From Amycolatopsis solani (GTDB taxonomy: Bacteria > Actinomycetota > Actinomycetes > Mycobacteriales > Pseudonocardiaceae): 64,000 nt of DNA. The notes beneath the pieces are model-generated. The model did not search any database, was not told the origin of the DNA, and saw only the letters and a list, made by a program, of their open reading frames with translations. The position numbers and the translations under genes are program-made. Positions 16,745 to 25,296 of this stretch are shown piece by piece. The stretch lies in the NCBI RefSeq assembly GCF_033441515.1, contig NZ_JAWQJT010000003.1:1054001-1118000 (forward strand), given 5' to 3'. Position 1 is the stretch's first letter; each line of letters starts with the position of its first letter.

Positions 16745-17755
16745 CTGACCTTCTCCTGCAACGGTCACGTGAGTGACTCCCTGTCCGGCGTCATGGATCC
16801 GCGTCGGCGACGCGGCGTGCCGGCTCGTGGCGGGCGCCCGGACGGCCACGCCGCCCGCACCCTGCCGCTTCGCCGTCGCCCTCGCTCGCCCCCGGCAGCC
16901 CCGCCGTCCGCGCGCCCGTCCCCGGGCAGGCACCGCCCCGACGTCCCGTGCAAGGGACTGTGCACGTGCACGGCGCAACTTGCGTTCTGCACGGTTGTCG
17001 AGATCAACTTTATCGGGGCCAATCGATCGCTGCGGTCAGCTGGGCCAAAGAATCGTACCCCCGATGCCCGGCCGGTCAATTTCGTCGTCCACTCGGGCGC
17101 TGACCTGCAGAAAGTGGATTCCCGGCCGCGAACCGCGCGAGACATTCCCCTTCGCGGCCCCCGAAGAGGGAATTCCGGTTACCGGACACGCCTCACCCAG
17201 GCATCCGGCCGTCACCCGATTAGCCCAAGCAGGGCAACAGCGTACCTCAGTCGATCTACACTCTGTACCCCCAACGGGTGGGTCAAGTCTCAAGATGTGC
17301 CCGATCTTGTGGCGTTGCGCGGCGACGTCCCTCGACCTGGTGATTTCTTTCGAGAACCCGCGCCGACCTGTGGATCTTCGCCGCCACGCCGCCGCGGGAG
17401 GACCCTCTTCGGCGCTACGGAACCGTACTTCGACCACCCAGAGTGACACGAGGTCACCCGCGCCTGGCATGATTACTTCGTTCGCCGCAGCGTAGGCCGA
17501 ACGCGACAACGTCGTGTCACAATTTTTCTCATCATTCCGGGTGATCTGCCCGTGATCTCCCCACCAAAAGCGCATTCGATGCTTTCGACAAGAAAACGAA
17601 TACCGCGTGTTCCGGGGGTCCGAACCACCCGGCCGCCCTCGGACTCCGCCAGACGGCCTAGTTACGATGTGCGCCTCGCAGACCGCAAGGGCGGCCGGCG
17701 CCCGCCGCGGGCACCGGGTCCCGCCGCCACGCCAGGCTCTCTGCCGGAGGCACCC
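16745..17755. other. 1.0-kb non-coding divergent region between cvnA and the DUF485-actP operon
   Basis: No open frame here has convincing coding character. It is lower in GC than its flanks (for example 17500-17600). It contains GTGAC-N5-GTCAC at 17443-17457, an inverted repeat too widely spaced for a Crp-type site. The part near 17756 is the likely 5' region of the acetate operon. I see no tRNA or recognisable riboswitch. Confidence 0.5.
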
Positions 17756-18193
17756 ATGTACGACGTCGCGCGACCAGCGACGGGCAACGCCCTCGAGGAG
17801 ACCGGCCGGATGCCGGCCCTCTTCACCGGGGAGCGCCCGACCGGCGCCCCGCAGCGGCGGCCCGCCGCCCCCACCGGCCCGGACTACGCCGGGATCCAGG
17901 CCAGCCGCGAGTTCGTCGCGCTGCGCCGCCGGTTCCGCGGGTTCGTCTTCCCGATGAGCCTCGCCTTCTTCGCCTGGTACATGACGTACGTGCTGCTGGC
18001 CGCCTACGCGCACGACTTCATGAGCACCAAGGTGTTCGGCCAGGTCAACGTCGGCATCGTGCTCGGCATCGGCCAGTTCGCCAGCACCGCGCTGGTCACC
18101 TGGCTCTACCTCCGCTACGCGCGCCGCCACGTCGACCCGCGCGTGGCCGAACTGCGCGCCCGCGAGGGCGTGGCGGAAGGGACGAGCCGGTGA
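17756..18193 (+). CDS. DUF485 membrane protein partner of ActP
   Basis: The 145-residue protein has a hydrophilic N-terminus of about 70 residues and a DUF485 domain with two membrane helices (FPMSLAFFAWYMTYVLLAAYA and VGIVLGIGQFASTALVTWLYL). DUF485 (YjcH-type) genes are regularly coupled to acetate/solute symporters and probably help their assembly. GGAGG lies five bases before the ATG. The stop overlaps the actP start by 4 bp (GTGA). Confidence 0.88.
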   Translation: MYDVARPATGNALEETGRMPALFTGERPTGAPQRRPAAPTGPDYAGIQASREFVALRRRFRGFVFPMSLAFFAWYMTYVLLAAYAHDFMSTKVFGQVNVGIVLGIGQFASTALVTWLYLRYARRHVDPRVAELRAREGVAEGTSR

Positions 18194-19782
18194 CCGCCCT
18201 CGCCGCGGGCGGGGTGCCCGCCAGCGACCCGCTCGTCAACACGGTCGTGTTCGCCCTCTTCGTGGCCATCACGCTGTACGTCGTCTACCGGGCCAGCAGC
18301 CGCAACTCGTCGACCGCGGACTACTACGCCGCGGGCAGCGCCTTCACCGGCCGCCAGAACGGCATCGCCCTCTCCGGCGACTTCCTCTCGGCGGCGTCCT
18401 TCCTCGGGATCGCCGGCGCCATCGCGATCCACGGCTACGACGGCTTCCTCTACTCGATCGGCTTCCTCGTCGCGTGGCTGGTCGACCTGCTCCTGATCGC
18501 CGAACTGCTGCGCAACACCGGCCGCTTCACGATGGGCGACGTGCTCAGCTTCCGGATGAAGCAGCGCCCGGTCCGCGCGGCGGCGGCGACGTCGACGCTG
18601 GTCATCTCCTTCTTCTACATGCTCGCGCAGATGGCGGGCGCCGGTGGCCTGGTGGCACTGCTGCTGAACGTGCACTCCAAGCTCGGCCAGGCGCTGGTGA
18701 TCGGCGTCGTCGGCCTGGTCATGGTGCTGTACGTGCTGGTCGGCGGGATGAAGGGCACCACGTGGGTGCAGATCATCAAGGCGACGATCCTGCTGCTGTG
18801 CGGCGCGCTGCTCACGGTGTTCCTGTTCGGCAAGTTCGGCTTCTCGTTCTCGAACCTGCTCTCCTCGGCGGCGGAAAACAGCCCGCTCGGCGACAAGCTC
18901 CTCGAGCCGGGCGGCTCGTACGGCAAGAACGGCACCACCAAGCTGGACTTCGTGTCGCTGGCGCTGGCGCTGGTGCTCGGCGCGGCGGCGCTGCCGCACG
19001 TGCTGATGCGCTTCTACACGGTGCCGAACTCCCGTGAGGCGCGGCGAAGCGTCGTCTGGGCGACGGCGTGCATGTTCCTCTTCTACCTGTGCACGCTGGT
19101 GATCGGCTTCGGCGCGGCCGCGCTGGTCGGCGCGGACGAGATCAAGGCCGCGCCCGGCGGCGAGAACTCGGCGGCGCCGCTGCTGGCGCTGCACGTCGGC
19201 GGCACGCTGCTGCTGGGCATCATCGCCGCGGTGGCCTTCGCGACGATCCTCGCGGTCGTGGCCGGGCTGACGATCACCGCGTCGGCCTCGTTCGCCCACG
19301 ACGTCTACGCGAACATCTTCAAGCGGGGCAAGGCGGAGCCCGCCGACGAGGTCCGGGTGGCGCGGCTGACCGCGATCGTCGTCGGCGCGATGGCGATCAT
19401 CGGCGGCGTGCTGGCGAACGGGCAGAACATCGCGTTCCTGGTCGCGCTGGCGTTCGCGGTGGCGGCGTCGGCGAACCTCTCGACGCTGCTCTACTCCTTG
19501 TTCTGGAAGCGGTTCAACACCACCGGCACGCTGTGGGGCATCTACGGCGGCCTGATCGCGTGCCTGCTGCTGGTGCTGTTCTCGCCGGTCGTCTCCGGTT
19601 CGCCGGATTCGATCTTCAAGGGCATCGACTTCGCCTGGTTCCCGCTGAAGAACCCGGGCCTGGTCTCGATCCCGTTCTCGTTCCTGTGCGGGTTCGTCGG
19701 CACGCTGGTCGGCAAGCCGAAGGCGGACGAGGCGAAGCAGGCCGAGATGGAAGTCCGGTCCCTCACCGGGATCGGCAGCTGA
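18190..19782 (+). CDS. actP: Cation/acetate symporter, sodium:solute symporter family
   Basis: The 530-residue protein is a 13-helix SSS-family transporter with the ActP hallmark segments YYAAGSAFTGRQNGIALSGD and LSAASFLGIAGAIAI, and an internal loop of moderate length (residues about 225-250). It likely imports acetate or other short monocarboxylates driven by a cation gradient. The GTG start overlaps the DUF485 stop, a conserved two-gene operon. A perfect 15-bp stem hairpin directly follows the stop. Confidence 0.9.
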   Translation: MTALAAGGVPASDPLVNTVVFALFVAITLYVVYRASSRNSSTADYYAAGSAFTGRQNGIALSGDFLSAASFLGIAGAIAIHGYDGFLYSIGFLVAWLVDLLLIAELLRNTGRFTMGDVLSFRMKQRPVRAAAATSTLVISFFYMLAQMAGAGGLVALLLNVHSKLGQALVIGVVGLVMVLYVLVGGMKGTTWVQIIKATILLLCGALLTVFLFGKFGFSFSNLLSSAAENSPLGDKLLEPGGSYGKNGTTKLDFVSLALALVLGAAALPHVLMRFYTVPNSREARRSVVWATACMFLFYLCTLVIGFGAAALVGADEIKAAPGGENSAAPLLALHVGGTLLLGIIAAVAFATILAVVAGLTITASASFAHDVYANIFKRGKAEPADEVRVARLTAIVVGAMAIIGGVLANGQNIAFLVALAFAVAASANLSTLLYSLFWKRFNTTGTLWGIYGGLIACLLLVLFSPVVSGSPDSIFKGIDFAWFPLKNPGLVSIPFSFLCGFVGTLVGKPKADEAKQAEMEVRSLTGIGS

Positions 19783-19785
19783 CGG

Positions 19786-19822
19786 CCTGGACGGCCTGCG
19801 TCACGCGCGCAGGCCGTCCAGG
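19786..19822. terminator. Bidirectional terminator between actP and tetR
   Basis: CCTGGACGGCCTGCG and its perfect complement with a 7-nt loop. The right arm lies inside the last codons of the convergent tetR gene. Confidence 0.75.
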
Positions 19823-20367
19823 ATCACGGTCAGCACCCGCTTCCCCTCCTCCGGGCTGCAGTTGCGCACCGCCATCCCGGCGCCGTGGCCCAGCCGCAGC
19901 ACGTCGACGCCCTGGATGTCCGCGCGGATCAGCCCCGCGTCCTGGGCGGCGCCGACCAGGACGCCGGTGGCTTCGCGCAGCCGCTTCTGGCAGTACTGGA
20001 AGGTCTCCGAGCCGGAGTCGATCGACTCCTTGAGGAACGTGGCCAGCTTGTGCCGCTCGACGACCCAGGTGACCTGGGCGGTCAGCCAGGCTTCCAGCGC
20101 TTCCCACGGCGGCAGCTCGTCCCGCAGCGCGAACGCGCGGTCGGCGAGCACTTCGATCTCGTCGCGGTAGACCGCCTCGAACAGCTTCTCGCGCGTCGGG
20201 AAGTGCCGGTAGAGCGTCCCCGCCCCGACCCCCGCCTTCTTCGCGATGTCGTCCAGCGGCACGTCGGCCCCGTGCGCGGTGAAGAGCTCCTTCGCCGTCG
20301 CGACGATGCGCTCGTAGTTGCGCCGCGCGTCCGCCCGCATCGGACGCGCCGTGTCCCCGCCCGGCAT
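19801..20367 (-). CDS. TetR-family repressor divergent to an MFS exporter
   Basis: The 188-residue regulator has a TetR helix-turn-helix (VPLDDIAKKAGVGAGTLYRHFPTREKL) and a C-terminal ligand domain typical of multidrug-responsive members. The ATG at 20365-20367 has GAGGAGG six bases upstream; longer starts would run through the operators. Three copies of the dyad GGAGA-N3-TCTCC lie in the 136-bp divergent region, so it should repress both itself and the exporter. Confidence 0.9.
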   Translation of the reverse strand: MPGGDTARPMRADARRNYERIVATAKELFTAHGADVPLDDIAKKAGVGAGTLYRHFPTREKLFEAVYRDEIEVLADRAFALRDELPPWEALEAWLTAQVTWVVERHKLATFLKESIDSGSETFQYCQKRLREATGVLVGAAQDAGLIRADIQGVDVLRLGHGAGMAVRNCSPEEGKRVLTVILDGLRA

Positions 20368-20389
20368 CCCGGCCTCCTCACCACGTAAC

Positions 20390-20473
20390 CGGAGAGATTC
20401 TCCGAATTCGCTTGCGCATCCGGAGACGCTCTCCATATTATCGCTTCAGACCCCAAGTGGAGAAGCTCTCCAC
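20390..20473. promoter_or_regulatory. Three TetR-type operators between tetR and the MFS exporter
   Basis: GGAGA-N3-TCTCC occurs at 20391-20403, 20422-20434 and 20459-20471. The outer sites extend to CGGAGA/TCTCCG and GTGGAGA/TCTCCAC. Centres are 31 and 37 bp apart, about three to three and a half helical turns. Confidence 0.8.
20412..20441 (+). promoter_or_regulatory. Predicted promoter of the MFS exporter
   Basis: TTGCGC-N18-TATTAT. The middle operator lies in the spacer and touches the -10, so repressor binding would block polymerase. Confidence 0.55.
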
Positions 20474-20503
20474 TTACCTTCGTGCTCCTTGGGGGAGTAT
20501 CCC

Positions 20504-21937
20504 TTGTCGCAGCAAACGCTCCATCGTGCGGTCGAGCCTGCCCCGGCCCACCGCAGCGGGCTGGTCCTCGCGATCATCCTGACCTGTCAGCTCATGCTCA
20601 TCCTCGACGCGACCGTGATGAACGTCGCCCTCCCGCGCATCCAGGCCGACCTGGGGTTCTCCCCCACCGGCCTGTCCTGGGTGATGACCGCCTACAGCCT
20701 CGTCTTCGGCGGTTTGCTGCTGCTCGGCGGCCGGGCGGGTGACCTGTTCGGCCGGCGCCGGATGTTCGTCGCGGGCACCGCGCTGTTCACCCTCGCCTCG
20801 CTGGCCGGCGGCCTCGCCGACTCGGCTGCGCTGCTCATCGCCGCCCGCGTCCTGCAGGGCGTCGGCGCCGCCATGGCCGGCCCGAGCACCCTGGCCCTGG
20901 TCACCACGACGTTCACCGAGGCCAAGGCCCGCGTGCGGGCGCTGGCGCTGTTCTCCGCGATGTCCAGCGGCGGCTTCGCGATCGGCCTGATCGTCGGCGG
21001 CCTGCTCACCGAGTGGATCTCGTGGCGCGCCGCGCTGTTCATCAACGTCCCGTTCGGGCTGGCGATCGTGCTCCTCGCCCCGCGGTTCGTCCCCGAGCCG
21101 CCGCGGCGACGGGCCCACCTCGACCTGCCCGGCGCGATCACCGGCACCTTCGGCGTCGGCGCGCTCGTGTTCGCCTTCACGCACGCCGCGTCCGACGGCT
21201 GGGGCAGCCCGGTGACCCTCGGCTCGCTCGCCGGCGGCCTGGCGCTGCTCACGGCGTTCGTCGTGATCGAAGCCCGGACCGCGCTGCCGCTGGTCCCGCT
21301 GCGCCTGTTCGCCGACCGCAACCGCAGCGCGGCCTACGTCAACTTCTTCCTCGGCCCCATGGCGATGATGTCGATGTTCTTCTTCCTCACCCAGTTCATG
21401 CAGGACATCCGGCACTACGCCGCGCTGGCCACCGGGTTCGCCTTCCTGCCCATGGCGGCGCTGATCTTCACCATGAGCCGGCTCGTGCCGCGGTTGCTGC
21501 CCCGCTACGGGCCGAAGCCGCTGGCGATCACCGGGTCGCTGCTGATGGTGGCGGGCGTCGCCTGGCTCGCCACGCTCACCACGAGCAGCGCGTACTTCCC
21601 GGCGTTGCTGGGACCGCTGCTGCTCATGGGGCTCGGCGGCGGGCTGGCGTTCGCGCCGCTCAACGTGATCGTGATGGCCACCGTGCCCAGCGAGGACGCG
21701 GGCGCCGCGGGCGGCGTGCTGCAGACGATGCAGCAGGTCGGCAGCACGCTCGGGCTGGCCGTGCTGATCACCGTGTTCGGCTCGGTGACCCGTTCGGCGG
21801 GCTCGACCGGCGCCCAGCTGACGGTCGACGGGATGACCGCCGCGTTCGGGACGGCCGCGGTGTTCGCGGCCTGCACGTTCCTGGTGGCGCTGACGTTCCG
21901 CCGCCAGGGCGCGGCTACAGCTTCTGCCCGGCCTTGA
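20504..21937 (+). CDS. MFS drug exporter, DHA2 (14-TMS) family
   Basis: From TTG 20504 the protein has 477 residues with 14 predicted membrane helices. The motif A loop GGRAGDLFGRRRM follows helix 2, motif D-like LDATVMNVALPRI lies in helix 1, and VLQGVGAAMAGPSTLALV is typical of EmrB/QacA-type proton antiporters. TTG is chosen because GGGGGAG precedes it at good distance and no ATG/GTG gives a complete helix 1. Control by the divergent TetR through three operators implies export of the ligand that TetR binds. The 3' end overlaps the convergent DUF3817 gene by 23 bp. Confidence 0.88.
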   Translation: MSQQTLHRAVEPAPAHRSGLVLAIILTCQLMLILDATVMNVALPRIQADLGFSPTGLSWVMTAYSLVFGGLLLLGGRAGDLFGRRRMFVAGTALFTLASLAGGLADSAALLIAARVLQGVGAAMAGPSTLALVTTTFTEAKARVRALALFSAMSSGGFAIGLIVGGLLTEWISWRAALFINVPFGLAIVLLAPRFVPEPPRRRAHLDLPGAITGTFGVGALVFAFTHAASDGWGSPVTLGSLAGGLALLTAFVVIEARTALPLVPLRLFADRNRSAAYVNFFLGPMAMMSMFFFLTQFMQDIRHYAALATGFAFLPMAALIFTMSRLVPRLLPRYGPKPLAITGSLLMVAGVAWLATLTTSSAYFPALLGPLLLMGLGGGLAFAPLNVIVMATVPSEDAGAAGGVLQTMQQVGSTLGLAVLITVFGSVTRSAGSTGAQLTVDGMTAAFGTAAVFAACTFLVALTFRRQGAATASARP

Positions 21938-22256
21938 CCTTGTGCGTCACCCGGCGCTCGACGAGGAACGAGACGAACGGGACGCAGCCGGCCAGCAGCA
22001 CGAGCACGGTGCCCTTGATCGACCAGCGGGCCTTGATCGCCAGGTCGATGGTCAGCACCAGGTAGATCATGTAGAGGACGCCGTGGATCGGCGAGTACAC
22101 CGCGGACGGCGTCGGGTTGTCGAAGCCGTAGCGCAGCACCATCACGAAGCACAGGCCGAGCAGGCCGACGCCGGTGACGTAGGCGGCGGTCCGGAACCGG
22201 ACCAGGGGGCCGGCGAGCGGCACCGCTGTCCGGGCGCCTTCGGTGCTGGTGGTCAT
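21915..22256 (-). CDS. DUF3817 integral membrane protein
   Basis: The 113-residue protein has three hydrophobic helices (AYVTGVGLLGLCFVMVL, GVLYMIYLVLTIDLAI, GTVLVLLAGCVPFVSFLVE), with HG and ER residues typical of DUF3817. Function unknown; members are small actinobacterial membrane proteins. GAGGA precedes the ATG. It is 10 bp downstream of the next membrane protein gene, forming a probable two-gene operon. Confidence 0.85.
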   Translation of the reverse strand: MTTSTEGARTAVPLAGPLVRFRTAAYVTGVGLLGLCFVMVLRYGFDNPTPSAVYSPIHGVLYMIYLVLTIDLAIKARWSIKGTVLVLLAGCVPFVSFLVERRVTHKVKAGQKL

Positions 22257-22266
22257 CGGGTCGTCC

Positions 22267-22665
22267 TCACTCTGCGGCCTGCTGGTCGCGGGCGTTCAGT
22301 TCACGCAGGTAACGGTTGTACGAGGCCAGCTCCTCGTCTTCGTCCGTGGGTCGCACGTCGGGACGGGGACGGGGAGCGGGCACTTCGGCGACGGGCTGTT
22401 CCCCGGGCTTCGCGTCCGCGGTGCCGTCGGCTTCGGCCTTCAGGCGGAGTTTGCGGATGCGCCAGAACATGAAGGCGGGGAAGAGCCCGAACAGCGGCCA
22501 CTGCAGGACGTAGCCGAGGTTCTGGAAGGTGCCGTTCGCCGAGGTGAAGCGGTCCCACTGCCACCAGGCGAGCCCGCAGCAGACGAGCAGGCTCACCAGG
22601 CACGTCGCGGCGATCGCGATCCGGCGCCCCCAGGGGGACACGGCCGGCGGGTGGGGATCTGGCAC
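22267..22665 (-). CDS. Small conserved membrane protein, function unknown
   Basis: The 132-residue protein has two predicted membrane helices (RRIAIAATCLVSLLVCCGLAWW and LQWPLFGLFPAFMFW) followed by a charged, Pro-rich cytosolic tail with EDEELASYNRYLREL. It resembles conserved actinobacterial membrane proteins without assigned function, often found next to DUF3817 genes. The GTG start at 22663-22665 precedes a Pro-rich N-terminus. Confidence 0.75.
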   Translation of the reverse strand: MPDPHPPAVSPWGRRIAIAATCLVSLLVCCGLAWWQWDRFTSANGTFQNLGYVLQWPLFGLFPAFMFWRIRKLRLKAEADGTADAKPGEQPVAEVPAPRPRPDVRPTDEDEELASYNRYLRELNARDQQAAE

Positions 22666-23149
22666 GGTTCGACGCTAGCACTGGACGGCCAAGCGGCGAC
22701 GGCCGACCGCGACCCGGGTGGCCCGGCTCTCAGCGGCCTTGGATGAGGTTGGGGCGCCGGTCGCGGGCTTGGAGTGCCGCGTCGGGGGTGCCAAGTGCCG
22801 CGAATGACTCATTCGGGACGTCGGAGGTCCCGAATGAGTCATTCGCGACCTCGCGGGCCTCCGGAGCGGCGCGGGACCGTCCGCGATCCAGCGCCGGTGG
22901 TGGTCGCAAGAGAGCGGTGCAGGCGAGTTCGCGGCCGAACGGGCCGCCGGTGGGCCCCGATGCCGGAAGGCTCGCGGGCGAAGGAGCCCGGGCCGCTGGG
23001 CCACGATCCCGCGAAGTCACGGCCGAACGAGCCCGCCGGTAGGGCTACGGTGCCGGGACGCTCGCGCGGACGAAAAGCCCGACGGTCGGGACCACAGCGC
23101 CGGCGAGGTCGCACCGAGCGGCGCCGACCGCGGTACCGGGCCGCGGCGC
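22666..23149. other. 484-bp intergenic region carrying a family A hairpin
   Basis: Lies between the start of the small membrane protein gene and the end of the lytic transglycosylase gene, both on the minus strand. Apart from the hairpin at 22801-22845 I see only GC-rich sequence without coding character. Confidence 0.5.
22801..22845. repeat. Family A nested-palindrome hairpin, copy 1
   Basis: Arm CGAATGACTCATTCGGGAC pairs perfectly (19 bp) with 22827-22845 across the 7-nt loop gtcggag. Each arm itself contains the 13-bp palindrome GAATGA(C/G)TCATTC. Confidence 0.9.
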
Positions 23150-24064
23150 TCAACCCTGCTTGCGGACCGACTGGGCGCCCTTCGCGTAGCCGTCCGCCAA
23201 GCCGAACACCTTCTGCGCGTACTCCGTCGAATTGTTGTACGACAGGATCCCGGCCCACCACCCGTCCGGGCTGGCCATGTCGCGGCCGCCCGCGCACAGG
23301 TACCGCGCCGCCGCCAAAGCCGCGTCGTCGATCTGCTGGGGGTCGCCGAGGCCGTCGCCGTTGCCGTCCGACGCCCACTTGCGCCAGGTGCTCGGGATGA
23401 ACTGCATCGGGCCGACCGCGCGGTCGACGCCGGTGTCGCCGTCGTAGCGGCCGCCGTCGGTGTCGCCGATCGCCTGGACGCCGGCCGAGCCATCGAGGGG
23501 GACGCCGATGATCGGCTTGGACGGGCGGCCGTCCGCGCCGAGGATCGCGCCCGCGTACTGGCCGTGGTTCGACTCGATGCGGCCGATGCCGGCGAGCGTG
23601 GCCCACGAGATCTTGCACTTCGGCTGGTCGGCGCGCATCGCCAGCTCGGCGTTGCCGTACGCGGACAGCGCGCGGGCCGGGACGCCGGTCACCGCGGCGA
23701 CCTGGTTCGCCCATTGCGACAGCGTTGCCGGGCCCGTGCTGCGGGCCTGCTGGGGAGACGTCTGCTGCTCGGCCCCGCCCGCCACGGCGCCGCCGGCCGG
23801 GGCGACCGACCCCGGGCGGACGTCGGCCGCCTTGACCTGCAGGGCGGGGATTTCGGTGGTGAGCGGGCTCGCCTCGGGCGTCGCCGCGCGGGTGACCAGC
23901 CAGATGCCGCCGCCGGCCACGGCCAGCACGGCGAGGACCACGATCAGCCGGGTGAGCACTGCGACGCTCTGGGAGCGTGGCGCCGGTGCCGGTGCGGCGG
24001 GGGCGGCTTCCTCGACGCTCGCGTCGATCGGGTCGTCCTCGTTCTTTCCGGTCCTGGTGCGCAC
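23150..24064 (-). CDS. Membrane-anchored lytic transglycosylase (SLT/MltB-like)
   Basis: The 304-residue protein has a cytosolic acidic N-terminus, one membrane helix (LTRLIVVLAVLAVAGGGIWLV, about 37-57), a Pro/Gln linker, and a lytic transglycosylase domain with the catalytic Glu in GIGRIESNHGQYAG, followed by GPMQFIPSTW and NNSTEYAQKVF. It would cleave the glycan strands of peptidoglycan outside the membrane. This layout matches actinobacterial lytic murein transglycosylases. The GTG start at 24062-24064 has GGAG upstream. Confidence 0.9.
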   Translation of the reverse strand: MRTRTGKNEDDPIDASVEEAAPAAPAPAPRSQSVAVLTRLIVVLAVLAVAGGGIWLVTRAATPEASPLTTEIPALQVKAADVRPGSVAPAGGAVAGGAEQQTSPQQARSTGPATLSQWANQVAAVTGVPARALSAYGNAELAMRADQPKCKISWATLAGIGRIESNHGQYAGAILGADGRPSKPIIGVPLDGSAGVQAIGDTDGGRYDGDTGVDRAVGPMQFIPSTWRKWASDGNGDGLGDPQQIDDAALAAARYLCAGGRDMASPDGWWAGILSYNNSTEYAQKVFGLADGYAKGAQSVRKQG

Positions 24065-24182
24065 GTAACTCCGGTCCTCCAGCGTGGTGTCGACGAAGTG
24101 TCAACGAGCCCGCGCAGGTTAGCGTTACGCGGGTCGCCGAAATCCTCTTCCCACGCCGGTTCACCCGGCCGTGTGAAAAACG

Positions 24183-24665
24183 TCAGGCGGACTTCTGCTG
24201 CCGCGCGAGGCGCGCGACACACCAGGCCGGGGCGCTGCCGCGGCGGAGGTGCTGCAGGACGGTCATCGGCCCGAGCCGGCGGCTCAGGTCGGACGGCGCG
24301 AGACCGGCCGCCCGGTAGTCGAGGGCTCGCTGGTCGAGCGGGCTGATGCCGGCGTCCCACCACTCTTCGGCCTCGGCGACGCCGCCGACCATCTGCCACC
24401 AGCCCGCGGCGGCGGTGAGGAGCTCTTCCGGGACGTCCGGCAGGCGGCTGCGCATCGCGGCGAGGTAGCCGGGATCGGCCGACTCGACGGGCACGAACCG
24501 GGACTGCCCGGTCCGGGCACGCTGGCCGGGGATGCCCGGAGCCTGCGGTGGCGCGTCGGCCAGCCACGCGGACGCGATGCGGTCGACCTCCTGCTCTTCG
24601 GGGGTCTGCTCGCGCTCGGCGGCCCATTGCCGGATCAGCGCGTCCACTCCGGGATCTCCGGTCAT
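24183..24665 (-). CDS. Hypothetical protein, 160 residues
   Basis: No domain is recognised. The protein starts MTGDPGVDALIRQW, is helical and Trp-rich in the middle (AAGWWQMVGGVAEAEEWWDAG) and basic at the end (APAWCVARLARQQKSA). AAGGAGG five bases before ATG 24665 and codon use like its neighbours support it as real. Possibly a soluble protein specific to Pseudonocardiaceae. It is 118 bp from the lytic transglycosylase gene, so an operon is uncertain. Confidence 0.65.
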   Translation of the reverse strand: MTGDPGVDALIRQWAAEREQTPEEQEVDRIASAWLADAPPQAPGIPGQRARTGQSRFVPVESADPGYLAAMRSRLPDVPEELLTAAAGWWQMVGGVAEAEEWWDAGISPLDQRALDYRAAGLAPSDLSRRLGPMTVLQHLRRGSAPAWCVARLARQQKSA

Positions 24666-25026
24666 CCCTGCCTCCTTGTAGGTCCCCGACGGACAGGACC
24701 TGACGCCTGTCCCACGCGGTGGTGCCGCACGCACCAACCTGCACCTTGCTGAGTGGAAACTGCCTGCGTACCGGGGTTCTCCGGGGGGATGGCGAACCAC
24801 CCGATCACGCAATGTGAGCACCGTAGGGCCGGGGTGGTCCCCTTCGCCAGACCCCCGGTGCCACGAATTCGCCGACCTGCGCGTTTTCAGCCGCAATCCA
24901 CCCGGATGGTCGAGTGCTGGAGTCCGAAATCCGAGATTGGTGACGCTCGGTGATTTACCGTCCGCTAACACGGACGGTAGCCACCGGCGCCGCCCGATGC
25001 GGTGCCGGTGCGCGAGTCGGCGAAGA
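24666..25026. other. 361-bp non-coding region with a small terminator
   Basis: Spans from the upstream side of the 160-residue gene to the end of the 55-residue gene. It contains the hairpin at 24957-24978; otherwise I see no gene or RNA. Confidence 0.5.
24957..24978. terminator. Hairpin downstream of the 55-residue membrane protein gene
   Basis: ACCGTCCG, six-base loop, CGGACGGT. The stem is perfect and lies about 50 bp after the stop; on the minus strand it is followed by AAATCA, so terminator strength is uncertain. Confidence 0.5.
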
Positions 25027-25194
25027 TCAGGAGAAGAGCGTCCGGAAGAACGTGACGATCGCTTCGGCGCCGTCCTTGAGCCAGCCGAGCACGCGGTGCA
25101 CGAAGTCTGCGGACTGCGTGGGCTGGGTGATCAGGAAGAACAGCACGATCGCCACCACCCCGACGATCAGGACCTTCTTCATCCCGCCCGACAT
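25027..25194 (-). CDS. Small single-pass membrane protein, 55 residues
   Basis: Starts MSGGMKKVLIVGVVAIVLFFLI with one membrane helix, then an amphipathic tail (VLGWLKDGAEAIVTFFRTLFS). GGAGG lies seven bases before ATG 25194. The helix directly after a Lys pair with no cleavage site suggests a membrane anchor rather than a secreted peptide. Function unknown. It is too short for most gene callers, but frame, ribosome site and hydrophobic pattern agree. Confidence 0.65.
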   Translation of the reverse strand: MSGGMKKVLIVGVVAIVLFFLITQPTQSADFVHRVLGWLKDGAEAIVTFFRTLFS

Positions 25195-25296
25195 GCGCTT
25201 CCTCCCGGCTCGCCGTCCCCGTCCCGGGAGTGGCCACCCCAATACTCTAGGGAAGGCGTGCCCGGAAGACACGCTGATCACCCTCGAGGAGCGCCG

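Noticed and set aside
16765..17145. 126-codon minus-strand frame in the long intergenic region
   Set aside because: Arg/Ser/Gly-rich with no domain, no good ribosome site, and codon positions lack the local GC3 bias.
17443..17457. GTGAC-N5-GTCAC as a Crp/GlxR site before the acetate operon
   Set aside because: The TGA/TCA half-site spacing is one base too long for TGTGA-N6-TCACA, and flanking bases do not match.
22730..23020. Frames encoding NDSF...NESF-like peptides in several gaps
   Set aside because: They are translations of the family A palindromes, appear on both strands and have no start signals.
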